Positions 26,277 through 37,365 of a stretch of DNA of 64,000 bases are shown piece after piece; the first letter of the stretch is position 1; each line of letters opens with the position of its first letter. The translations under genes were made by a program, and so were the position numbers. Source of the stretch: Mytilus trossulus (lineage: Eukaryota > Mollusca > Bivalvia > Mytilida > Mytilidae). The stretch lies in NCBI RefSeq assembly GCF_036588685.1, contig NC_086374.1, forward strand, positions 18,902,886 to 18,966,885, in the 5' to 3' direction. The notes under the pieces were generated by a model that did not search any database, was not told the DNA's origin, and saw only the letters and a program-made list of their open reading frames with translations.

Positions 26277-29200
26277 ATGGCGTCACACGATTACGAGGAA
26301 CCGTCTCCAACTCACAATGATTTGCACGAGTATTTAGAGATTGTTGAGTGGGGTAACAGAAATGCACGTACCCCTCAAATATCAACGAGGATGTATGGCA
26401 CTTCGACTTCTCCTGAAAAGAAGAATAAATCAAAGAAACTGTTCCTCTGTTTTATGCTTGGTTGTGTTACCTCGGCAATACTAGTAGTCCCTCTTATAAT
26501 AGTATTTCGACAGTCTACAACATTAACTGAAAAGGAAAATGGTACACAAATGTTAATTTCTTATATTCATAATTATCAACACTACCAATCAACATATTTT
26601 CATGGATATTTTTTTCACAAATGTGTCTGCCTGCTTTGTTGAATATCAGAACCTTTGTTTTGGTGGGATTTACACTTAAACAGCAATCTTTATAAGATTT
26701 TACCAGTATGTTTAGTCTTGTTTGCAATCCTTTAGCAGATGTTGATAAAAGGACCAAATCATATGCATATACTAAGCAATAAACTGTTCTTTCATTAAGT
26801 ATAAGAGGGTTTCACTTTCTTGTAAATACTCTGGCAAGTCATTTATAAATAACTTGAAAAGATTGGAACTAAACTTGTCCCCTTGTCTTACTACAAGTTT
26901 TATCTGGAAAAAATCTGTTACTGTGGATTGAATCTTAACACAAGATTTACTTGATTCATACATGTGTTTAATAACATTATAAAATAAAGTACCCACGCCG
27001 GCAGATAGTAATTTCAACTAAATACCAGTATGAATGACTGTGTCGAAAGCTTTCTGAATATCCAAAAAGCAGGCATAAACCTTTCCATCCTTTGAATTAT
27101 AATATTTATTAAAAATAGATTTAATAATAAACATGTGATCTGAAGTTCTAGCTTTTTTTTTGTAAAACCTAATTGGCATTCATGATTAAAATGTGTTTAA
27201 ATAAAAAAAAATAATCATCAAACCTACTACTTAGTATACTATTTAATACATTTCCAATGACACTAGTCACTGTGATTCATCTATAATTGTTAGGATTTGT
27301 TATATCGCTATATATGAATATATATGTGCATACACTGCGTAAAAGACTATATCAAACACGAGTCAAACACGAAACATACACATTGAAAATTATAAAAAAA
27401 AAACGTAATCATAATATATGTTTGTACCTTTAAATAACTTTTCCTTTTACAGATAAATGTACAACAGAAACACCCTGCATCAACAACGGACATTGTGTGA
27501 CGTACAACAACACCGTATTGTGTATTTGTCCAGCAGGATATATTGGAAATCAATGTGAAATTAAAGGTAACTTAATTTTAACGATAGACAACAAGTATCA
27601 TATTAATATGCAAAAACATGCAAATGCATCTTTGCGTATTTTTTAAATTAGAAAGCAAACCGAAAATCGCAGTACATGTTACAAGATAGGGAGGCGAAGA
27701 ATACAAAAGGGACATTGAAAGTGATATGTAAAAAATAAACGGAGATATTTATATGAAATTATTAAAAAAACTAAGGTTTTAACTCCCTCTCTCAAAGTTG
27801 TCACTAGAGATATTTTTGCTTTTTAATGTTCTGTTAAGTCATATTTGCTCTTCAACTGTAATGGATTGATTTCAATTTTTGAAAACTTTTTAAAAATCCT
27901 TCCTCCTTTAAACACAAATATGATTATAATTTTTATATAATTTGCACATCAAATATTTGACTGTGTCCATGTTTGTATAATTAAGAGAATTGGCGAAACT
28001 AAGTCGTTCCAATTTCAATTTTTGTTTTGAAATTCGTCGTTGTCTTATTAAAGTCGATCTATGTATAGTGTTAATGTCATGGCAATAGTCAAGTTTGTTA
28101 TGTCTAATGAATTTATGTTCTGTACAAGATCCAAATTTTCTGGCTAAAAAGGATACGATTACTTGATTTGTTTTAAAAGCAAATGAATGTTATTATGTGA
28201 TATTTACATTTTACATTCTTAATCATTTATAAGATATATTCTTCTATCATTGTAGACCTATGTATAATATCTGGTAATTGTCATAATGAGGGTACGTGTA
28301 TAACTACAAGACACTCATCTTACTGTATATGTGCTGAGGGATTTCTTGGAAAGAATTGTAAATATAGAGGTATGTTAGGTAGTATTGGGAATAGTAAAGT
28401 GTTAAAATATTCTTGTAGACGAAACGTACGTCTGGCGTCTGACGCAAATATAAAATTGTAATCCAAGTATCTCTGACGATTTTATATTAGATAAGACAAA
28501 AAAAGCAATATGCCAACAAGACAAGGTCATAAAAGATAACAAGAGTTACTACCAAAGCATACTAGTTTTACAGCTTACAGAACTGGAACATACTTTAAAA
28601 ACCCATGCATGTCATCACACTATAACGTTAAAAGCTGTACTTCAAATAAGTAAATAGCTAATCAAGCAAATTTAATTATATATCATATTATTGTGATTGT
28701 GCTAACAGTAGCAGGTGTATTTTACAAAGGTGTGACTGATATACACTCTCTCGGCATAAGGCAATGGTTTTTATTTTCTAAATAGAGGGACGCACAAATT
28801 GCTATTCTAAAATGCCAAAGCGCAAATTATTGTCTTATGAATAAAGAAAAAAAAATAACAAAAAATAAATATGGCATGTGCATACTTGTTGCTGTACATC
28901 ATAATGCTATGTATAGTCTTATACTAATGGGAATTTAACGATATAATCTATTTTTGCAGGTTTACAGGGTTACCAGTTTTTCGTCGCTTTCAATCCAAAG
29001 TACAGAAATATTACTCTTCATATGTCGTCTCAGAAAAGTGGACGTTGTGACCTTATCTTACCGTCTGTAAAACGATATAAAACTATAACATTAAGAGGAA
29101 ATTATACATCCTTTGATTTATCAAAGTATGACAATCTTGGCATTGGGAAAATAAACGGTGATGCACATATACGAGTTGTGTGTGAAGTATTTATTTACCT

Positions 29201-30182
29201 ATTCTATTTTCTAACAGATGAATATGGTGCAATCTGGAAGTCATTCCATGGTATTCCATCTAAAGGATTGTCAAATGAATATGTGATTCCACAGTTTAAA
29301 CCTCATCAAAAGTTTGACGCACTTAGCGTCGTTGCCTTTGAAGAAAATACGACAGTGACTGTTAATTTTAAGACGGCGAGATGGGTGTTGAGTAATATAA
29401 CATTCAATGAAAGTATTTTTGACGACAATAAATTGACATTTAATGCAGCTCAATATGAATACAGTTATATAAGCTGTGAACAATGTCATCTCACAGGAAC
29501 ATTTGTGAACGGCACTAGACCATTTGCATTGTTTTTCAAAACGTACATTCCAGAGGTCATTCCTGTGCTACCTTTAGACGATTTCAGTAAAGTGTTTATT
29601 GTGCCGCAGTTGTCAAGCCTAATTAAAAACCAAGGACTCAGAATATTCTCTAAGTACAAGACAAAGGTAGAGTTTAAAGACACTAATGATACAATATCCA
29701 CTTCAATATTAGATGTGAACAACTACCTGACAACTAATCACAAACATACAACGGTTGTATCGTCGAAAGAAGAGATTATTCTGTTTATGAAGGCGTATAG
29801 TCCCCACACAGGAACAATTGATAATGTTGTACCTGGTGTAAATCAGTATCTACCATACTATGAGTTTGTTGTTCCTGGAAATACTGGTGAAAATTTTGCC
29901 ACTTTCATACTTCCGTCAGAAGAGGTACCTGGTATTCGTTTAAACAACCGTCAGTTCGAACTTTCACAAACTAGTATAATAAATGTTCGCGTATTTGATA
30001 CAGTATACTCTATTTTCTTAATATCGATCAAAGAAGGATGGCATATTGCTAAACATGAAAACTATGTGAAGTTTGGACTTTTGATCCAAGGGATTTCGAA
30101 TTATCAGGATAAAAGAATTTCTAGTCCTTATCTGTATTTTGCTGGAAGAAATTTAACAGTTGCCACTAATAGAAATAATTGA
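26277..30182 (+). CDS. Type II membrane EGF-EGF-IgGFc-binding-domain protein, tandem copy A (4 exons)
   Basis: Predicted four-exon gene: 26277-26541, 27453-27566, 28256-28369, 28960-30182, all introns GT-AG and phase 1, giving 571 residues. Exon 1 encodes a cytoplasmic tail (1-54) with YEEP (Y6) and EYLEIVE (Y19), a basic KKNKSKK stretch, then one membrane helix (about 55-77). The basic side is N-terminal, so type II topology is inferred; there is no signal peptide. Exons 2 and 3 each encode one six-cysteine EGF-like domain (about 89-126 and 127-164). Exon 4 encodes about 407 residues starting GLQGYQFFVAFNP, with FDALSVVAFEENTTVTV, a YISCEQCHLTGT block and FIVPQL, resembling the IgGFc-binding domain at the N terminus of FCGBP. 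Several N-glycosylation sequons are present. The start is chosen because ACAATGG fits a good initiation context and copy B starts equivalently. The ligand is unknown; a surface recognition role is inferred. Intron 1 contains a retroelement fossil and intron 3 a short R1 fragment. Confidence 0.85.
26545..27182 (-). pseudogene. Degenerate LINE reverse-transcriptase fragment in intron 1 of copy A
   Basis: On the minus strand, antisense to the host gene, broken frames give RT palm motifs in order: ARTSDHMFIIKSI, CFLDIQKAFDTVIH (catalytic Asp of motif A), VRQGDKFSSNLFKLFINDL, then LVYAYDLVLLSTSAKGLQ, where the usual YADD has become YAYD, then LSVNPTKTKVLIFNKAGR. An in-frame TAG follows DTVIHTGI and another stop interrupts before the YAYD block. 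The order and spacing fit non-LTR retrotransposons of the CR1/Jockey-like type; the exact clade cannot be set here. It begins within about 20 bp of the exon 1 splice donor. Confidence 0.8.
28410..28485 (-). repeat. R1 fragment in intron 3 of copy A
   Basis: TGTAGACGAAACGTACGTCTGG followed by the AATCCAAGTATCTCTGA remnant of the R1 start. Confidence 0.6.
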
Positions 30183-30446
30183 GATACCGAAGAAATGTTC
30201 CGTTGTATATACAAAAAAACTTTCATAGTTTTGTTCTTTTTTCTTTCAAATAATTAAAATCTATAAACCTCACGCCAATGTTGTTTCTTCTTCTTTTGTT
30301 GTTCTGGGATTATTTCAGATAACTATTTGTTTACATTTTTTTAAATGGAATATTAGTTTTTCGTTGTGTACTCATTACACATATCGTTTTTATTATGTTT
30401 GTCACTAGTATTGTCGAAACAGGGGTGTATTGCTATTCAAAAAGGA

Positions 30447-30452
30447 AATAAA
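30447..30452 (+). promoter_or_regulatory. Possible polyadenylation signal of copy A
   Basis: AATAAA about 265 bp after the stop; another lies at 30499-30504. Confidence 0.3.
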
Positions 30453-30604
30453 GCCAATTCCGAGATAGGTTTTGAACGTATAAATCTGAAACGTGTGGAA
30501 TAAACAATTTTTTTCTGGGGATGCTCATACGTTTGTTTGAATTAATGTAATACTAGAAATGTTTATTTTAATTTCAGTTTCTTGTGTACAATTTGGAAAT
30601 TAGT

Positions 30605-30775
30605 ATGACGTTCATTATCACTGAACTAGTAAATATTTATTTAGGGGCCAGCTGAAGGACTGAGGGAATATCTCGCTACATTGAAGACCTGTTGGTGACC
30701 TTCTGCTGTTGTTTTAATATGGTCGGGTTGTAGTCTCTTTGACACATTCCCCATTTCCGTTCTCAATTTTATTAT
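30605..30775 (+). repeat. R6 interspersed repeat
   Basis: TATGACGTTCATTATCACTG, AGGGGCCAGCTGAAGGACTG, ACATTGAAGACCTGTTGGTG, GACACATTCCCCATTTCCG. Confidence 0.7.
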
Positions 30776-31062
30776 TATCTGTGGTATACAAAAAAAGCTC
30801 AGAAATAAGTACAGATAATGTCCTATATTGATAGTCATGCTGTAATTACTACCACGAAGTTAACATAATAACATTACAAAAACGTGTCATGTGTCACGCT
30901 TTCGATTGTGGTAATAACCCGTAATTTACTTCAATTATTTCAGGATAACAATGAATATTCTCCAACATTTTTTTGTTATGTAGGCAATACATTTTGTACA
31001 TTTGCAATGTTCATTGTCCTCTATAAAACTGAAGAAAATATTTTAATTGCTATCAAACTAAA

Positions 31063-31373
31063 CTGACCTAAGAGAGGGACGAAAGATACCAGGGCGACAG
31101 TCAAACTCATAAATCGAAAATAAACTGACAACGCCATGGTTAAAAATGAAAAAGACAAACAGACAAACAATAGTTCCCATGACACAACATAAAAACTAAA
31201 GAATAAGCAACACGAACCGCACCAAAACCTAGAGGTGACCTCAGGTGCTCCGGAAGGGTAAGCAGATCCTGCTCCACATGGGGTATCCGTCGTGTTGCTC
31301 ATGTTATAACAAATCCAGTGAATAGTCTAATTCGGTAGGTCACATTCATGAAAGGGTAGGGATTGAAGGAACA
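31063..31373 (-). repeat. R2 repeat copy, 3' tail of the adjacent retroelement
   Basis: Minus-strand sequence contains the GTGGAGCAGGATCTGC block and the CCGGAGCACCTGAGG block found at many other sites in the window. It follows the RT remnant without a break, so R2 is best read as the 3' end of that retroelement. The apparent 93-residue open frame through it (SAYPSGAPE...) is a repeat shadow. Confidence 0.75.
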
Positions 31374-31740
31374 TATCCTATATCATTTGTGAAACGGTTG
31401 TTCCATTACTGTCAACCAACTCGTGATGGAGTCCGTAAAATTTACGAATGGATGATTTCAACTTCACCATTTGGAACTCTTGGTTTAATAGCTGCCTTGT
31501 GAGCAGCAACACTCTATCACGAAAATCTTAATAGGAAATGCAAGCACTGGAATATCGTATCAGTTGGGGGATAAATACTCCGTATGCATGTGCTGCTGGA
31601 ATGTTGCTACTTAGAAATGGAAAATTCACAATTGGAAAGCTGAAATCATCTCTTTTGTCGTAAAATTTTGATTTCAACCAACCCTCATTGTCATTTTCTA
31701 GGTGTAAATTTGCCGGTTTAAAGGTCATCTTAAATATTCA
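31374..31740 (-). pseudogene. Retroelement RT-ORF C-terminal remnant
   Basis: Minus-strand reading gives NLHLENDNEGWLKSKFYDKR, DDFSFPIVNFPFLSSNIPAA and YGVFIPQLIRYSSACISY, then a TAA, then in the same frame DFRDRVLLLTRQLLNQ and KSSIRKFYGLHHELVDSNG to a terminal TAG. This is the conserved C-terminal tail of reverse transcriptases that are very common in molluscan and other invertebrate genomes (YDKRDDF ... NFPF ... YGVYISQLIRY). One internal stop shows decay. The R2 repeat follows directly downstream as its apparent 3' untranslated region. I cannot name the retroelement superfamily with confidence. Confidence 0.75.
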
Positions 31741-32206
31741 ATGGCTATACTATGAATATACTATTTAGTTCAGGTTTTCATAAATTTTGTAGCAATTCAA
31801 AACCTCCATTTACAAGATACAAAAACAAAACACAAGAATTAAAAACCTATAAAAGTAACTGACGATTAACCCGACTTGAACTTACTGAAAACTGGAATCA
31901 CATAAAAAGCAAGTGCAGTAAAATATGTTAGGAAAATCATTTACATTAACCAACAGAGTAGCAAGTGTTGATGCAATATTTGATGCAAATACAAGACGAA
32001 CGTTCTAAAAAAAATATATAAAATTCTTTCACACTTAAGGGTTTGCACTTACAGAGTCAAATAGGTAACAATAATGTCACCACCTCATTGCAGATTCTAG
32101 ATTTTAGACATACCAACTTGGACTTCTATGAGAATGTTAAATATGAAGATTTTTTCACTGACAATATTTAGGTATGTTTGGCAACAGAGATTATCCATAT
32201 GATATA

Positions 32207-32360
32207 AAGAAAGAAGATGTGGTATGATTACCAATGAGACAACTATCCACAAAAGACCAAAATGACACAAACATTAACAATTATAGGTACGTACGGCCTA
32301 CAACAATGAGCCAAGCCCATACCGCATATAGTCAGCTATAAAAGGCCCCGATTATGATTG
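32207..32360 (+). repeat. R5 interspersed repeat
   Basis: GAAGATGTGGTATGATTACC, AATGAGACAACTATCCACAA, ACGTACGGCCTACAACAATG, AGCTATAAAAGGCCCCGA. Confidence 0.75.
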
Positions 32361-33206
32361 TTATCTAATTGTTACAAATTCCGTTCCTTTAATAGCAGAC
32401 TCATTACTGTACTTGAATGAACTATTAAAGGTGTTGGTTAAGTTAAGTAAAGATGCGTCTAACTTTTATTTCATTGGTAAACACTTATAAATTGCTATTT
32501 TCTTTCTCCTAAACAATCAAAAACTCCCTTATTATAATGCGGAAATTCATCTTAGCGAACTTATCTCAAATATAATTTTATCAATAATAACCAGTGTTGT
32601 CCTTTTCTAGATTTGAATATCAAAATAAAATAACGAATTTTTAAAACGTGTTTCCTATTGCAATTCTCCTTTTTCTTACGGCGATACACTTGTGTCTTTT
32701 GTTTAAGTATTGTTTCCCCAAACAGTAGAAATCAACACTACCAGTTGATTTTCTACCTAAGAAAATTGAAAACGTGTGTTCATTGTCAAGTACTATTTCA
32801 GACTATATTCTTATTATGTTTCAGTACTTTGAATTTAAATAAAACATGAGTTATATGAAAATTAGTATTTCCCTGCTTTTGTAACATACTATTTAGAATA
32901 TTTACATAATGAATTGAAAGAACGTATGTAGCATACTTCAAATTAGATACAGATAATGAACATTCAATTGTATAAACATGCGCAATTAGAAATGAGTCAG
33001 GATTTATTAAATCACGACTGGTATAGCACGTGTTATTATAACTACATTTGTATAAATTTATTAATCACGTACTTTCAATATGTTTTTTTGAAATTTTAAA
33101 TTTCTTGAACTTCTTTATTGAATATTCCATAATTGGAAAAATTATATTTGTAACACGATAAATACATCTAACCAGAATTGTGTAACCTGGTTAGACTGGT
33201 CAGAAA

Positions 33207-36200
33207 ATGGAGAACGAAGCACTATCGTATGAAGAGCCAATCTTGGAACAACAAGACAATGAATATTTGGAAATAGTTGAAAGTCCACGGAGGAATATAA
33301 ATGGGATATCAAGCAGGATGTACTTTGGCTTTGATATGCCACGAATTCAGAAGAGATCTGACAGAAATCAGTACTTCATGTTTTTTACCATAGGGTGTGT
33401 GACTTCGGCATGTATTATTGCTCCTTTGCTCGTTGCTTACAGTCCATCATCAAGACAAAGTGTTCAAAACGAAGGTAATATATTTATTACTTACTTCTTT
33501 ATCATTGAAATTGCAATTTAAGACTGCAAATTCAAAATATCTTTACGACATTTAGAAAATCTAAAAGTAAATTGTGTTTAGCATAATATTACCGATGCCA
33601 TTCGTTTTGTATCAGATGCGCATTTCACAATTAATGCCTCTTTAGAGATGCTCGGGGCCAAATTATTTTCAAAAGTTTAATAAATAAAGAAGCAGAAAAA
33701 GCTGGGGAAAAAACCAAAAGGACCAAAAGTAATGCCAAACCAAGGCAAGCTATCAGAGCTATTGATGAGGAAGATGGTTTCTACTTTGCCTACTACATGT
33801 ATAAGGAAATAGCATTAAAAAACCAAAAAAATCATATAATTTAAATGTTTAAATCTTTAAAAAAAAACAAAAAAAAAAACCAACATAAATATGGCATGAC
33901 ATCAACTTTTTTGGTAAAATTGTATTTGTGCATGGTTAAATTTTGATACAGTGTTTGTGTACTTTCTTCAGAGAAATGTGAATATTCCCCATGTATGAAC
34001 AATGGTCACTGTATAATCTTCAATGGTTCCAACTTTTGTATTTGTCCAGAAGGTTTCCTCGGCACTTCCTGTCAAATTCAAGGTGAGGACAGTAAAAATA
34101 TTTATCGTTGATCAAATGCATGTTTTCGAGTGCACTCGACTCTCAGTTTTCCTGTTTAAGTGTTACTAGGTACGGCGGTATACAATTACGGTTGCCAATG
34201 TGATAGGAAGAATTGAAACGTGTCAAAGATATAACAACCCGACCAAAAAAGAGCATGGTAGTACATGTACATCATGATTAAATTAATCAGTCTTTTTTTT
34301 CAATTTTATCCACGGTGCTTGCTCAAAACTAAAAAATTGAAATGCTATTGGAATTAATTGTCAGAAAATATATATTTTGTTTTTAAGATAGTTTAAAAAC
34401 TGTCTGTTCCAAGTTAGGAATATTCGTTTGATGTGTTTGAGCTCAATGTCTTTGGGTAACGGACTTTCCGTTTGGAATTTTCTTCGGAGTTCTTTTTTTG
34501 TTGTTGTTATTTTTTTTTTAATATTTTACCACCTTTCAGTGATATTATGATTAACCAATACTATATTTAGATGAATGTATTTCATCAATACCATGTCATC
34601 ATGAAGGAACGTGTATTACTACAGACAATTCTTCATATTGTATATGTACAGATGGATTTCTCGGAAAGAATTGTGAATATAGAGGTATTTAATGAATAAA
34701 TAGTATGTGTCTTCTTCTTAAAACACTCTCCATCAATTTCAGCTAACTGCACTATTATCCATGGTTCCGTAGAGTTAAAACTTTCGTAAATGTTTTCAAT
34801 TAAGCAGAACTGTCATAATCTTTTCTAGGTAAAAACTATCCAAAGAGCGACGAAATATACCAAAGAAGGATTCAAACTCATAAGTGGAAATCAAACTAAT
34901 AAAGCCATATCAAATAAAGAAAACAGATCAAAACACAAAACCAAAACAGTACACAAAACACAACATACAAAACTAGACTGAACAACAAAAATATTTCTTT
35001 TTTAAATTGTTATTTGGATGGAGAGTTGTCTCGTTGGCACTCACACCACATCTTCCTATATCTATTGTTTAAAAGAAAATGGTCCAAACTGGTAATGAAC
35101 ATTTTGATGATCATAATGACCTGGCATAAGCTTATGCAGGCAGAAATTGAGTGCAGGTTTCGGTTTCAAATTTGAAGGAAATATTTATGCACGATTTTAC
35201 TCATTTCTGTATAGTTACTGTCCCGAAACTATGTCCTCTATTTATATTTATTATATACTTAGCATTAATATGATAGCTTTTGCATATGTGTAACGAACGG
35301 AAGGACACAAGCCATAATTTCCCACCCAGGCTGATAACTCATATCAGCCCGGGCTGATAACCCATATCAGGGGCGTCTCGTGCAAAAACCCATAACAGTG
35401 CTTATCTTGCGAGTTACTTCCAGTTTTTCCGGTGTCGGTTGTTTACTTTTCCATTGTGACGTCAGATATGTTTTATGACGACGTTAAAATTTACGGGAAC
35501 TTTTGTGGGGATAGTTTAGTTCTTGCTAACAAATGCCATTGGTAATTATGAATCATTTCATAGTAAAACAAACATGGAGTAATAATGATAATAAAACTCT
35601 TCCAAATGTTCAATGTTTCAAAATGCCTCTATAGGAAATGTTACCATACATATATATGGAGGCAGTGATGCTTTTGGTGGACAATTATAGTATATTTGAT
35701 TCATAACTCAACTTCTTTATACAGTTTTTGACTGTTTTAGTTGTTGCATTTGTTTATTTGCATTACATAAAACTTTGTCGGAAGTATATGATAAAGCGAT
35801 TAATACATGGCCTTTTCCATATCAGCCTGGGTATCATCCCTCGTCCTCGACCCATATCAGCGCATCGACTCCGTCTCGGGCTGATATGGGGGTCTCGGGC
35901 TGATACCAGGCTGATATGGAAAAGGCCATGTATTAATCTCTATTTTACATATGTGCTTTCTGTGCAACACTTTTTATTTATCAAATCGGCCTTAATAATT
36001 AGATATTGACTAGTTTTACTTAACTGTTATGTCTTATTATTATGTCTTATTTATTAGACATATCAAACAGGTACATTACGATATCGGGAACTTTATTCAA
36101 GTTTGTACTATTGCGTATTTCACGAGTCAAATTATATTTTAGGTCCTTCAGGTTACCAGTTCTTCGTAGTGTTTAATCCGAGACAGAGGGAATCTACTCT

Positions 36201-37365
36201 TTACCTGTCATCCCGGAAGCATGGACATTGTGATATCATTTACCCGTCTTTTGAACAAACCAAAACGCTGACATTGGAAGAAAAATATGTAACATTTGAT
36301 CTGTCGAATAAACATTATTTTGCTAACCATTCAGAAAACAGTGATTTCCATGTTCGTATTTTCTGTGACGTCCTCATTACTTTATTTCATTTCGTCAGAG
36401 ATAGTTATGGCTCAATTTGGGAGTCATACATTGTGATACCCTCTGCATTGTTATCTACACAATATGTTGTACCACAGTATAAAACTCAGAAGAAGTTTGA
36501 TGCACTTGGAATAATAGCAATCGAAGAGGATACACAAATCAATGTTAGTTTTACATCAGCACGGTGGATCCTGAGTAACATTACGTTTCGTCAGAGCATT
36601 TACCATAAGAGCCAGTTATTGTCGTTTACAACAGATCCATACGTATACAATTATATAAGTTGCGAAGAGTGTTATCTTACCGGAACGAATATTACATCAT
36701 CTTATCCAGTTGCTGTGATGTTTAAATCTTCCATTACTGAGGTAGTTCCGGTCCTACCTTATAAGGAATTTGGTTGTCAATTCATAGTACCAAAACTTCA
36801 TGCTGAAATAAAGACTATGGGGCTAAGAATATATGCACATACAAGAACTAAACTGGATTTAAAGGATGATAATAATGTAGTTTCTACTTCAGTAATAGAT
36901 GCAAACAATTACCATAACACAAATCATAAGAACACTACGGCAATAACGGCCGACAAAGATATATTGTTATTCCTTAAGATTTACAGTCCTCATACAGGTA
37001 CTATTGATGTTAATGTTCCAAGTGATACACAATATTTACCTGAATATCAGTTTATTATTCCAGAAGGCACAATGAAAAACATTGCAACGTTTATCGTCAA
37101 GTTAGGTTATTTACAAGGTATTCGGCTAAATAATAATATAATAGAATATGACGGGTTTAACCAGAAAATGACAATTAAATTAGATACCCATGTATACCAG
37201 ATTTTCTCGGTCAATGTTACAACCGGGTGGCACATAGTTCATCATATTGAACATGTGCCGTTTGGAATTTTAATTCAAGGTATTTCAAATTTTCAAAACA
37301 AGCAATTTTCAAGTCCTTATGCTTATTTTCCTGGTATGAACTACAGCATGTACAGTGTGGTTTAA
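33207..37365 (+). CDS. Type II membrane EGF-EGF-IgGFc-binding-domain protein, tandem copy B (4 exons)
   Basis: Second paralogue, same orientation, about 3 kb downstream of copy A. Predicted exons: 33207-33474, 33972-34082, 34571-34684, 36143-37365, all phase 1 with GT-AG borders, again 571 residues. The tail has YEEP (Y8) and EYLEIVE (Y20), then a membrane helix at about 56-78 sharing GCVTSA and a following P-L-L with copy A. EGF1 is KC-EYSPC-MNNGHC...CIC...SC; EGF2 is EC-ISSIPC-HHEGTC...CIC...NC. Exon 4 begins GPSGYQFFVVFNP and is exactly as long as in copy A (1223 bp). By eye roughly half of its residues are identical, including the CxxC in YISCEECYLTGT and the blocks YSPHTGTID and GILIQGISNFQ. 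Copy B has an extra cysteine (EFGCQF) absent in A. Both copies look intact, so both are probably functional and have diverged for some time. Function is inferred as for copy A. Confidence 0.85.
35798..35939. repeat. Long hairpin in intron 3 of copy B
   Basis: Arms of 39 bp (GATTAATACATGGCCTTTTC at 35798 and its complement ending 35939), nearly perfect, with an inner inverted repeat CCCATATCAG / CTGATATGGG in the loop. Related GGGCTGATA motifs occur at 35330-35375 and in the 20.7-kb palindrome. Confidence 0.85.

Larger units (their letters stand above)
30183..33206. other. Intergenic region between receptor copies A and B
   Basis: Contains R6, the RT remnant with R2 tail and R5, listed separately; 31741-32206 and 32361-33206 show nothing else. 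No intact gene separates the two paralogues. Confidence 0.65.

Noticed and set aside
35798-35939. microRNA precursor
   Set aside because: Related palindromes at other sites point to a mobile palindromic repeat; no conserved mature sequence recognised.
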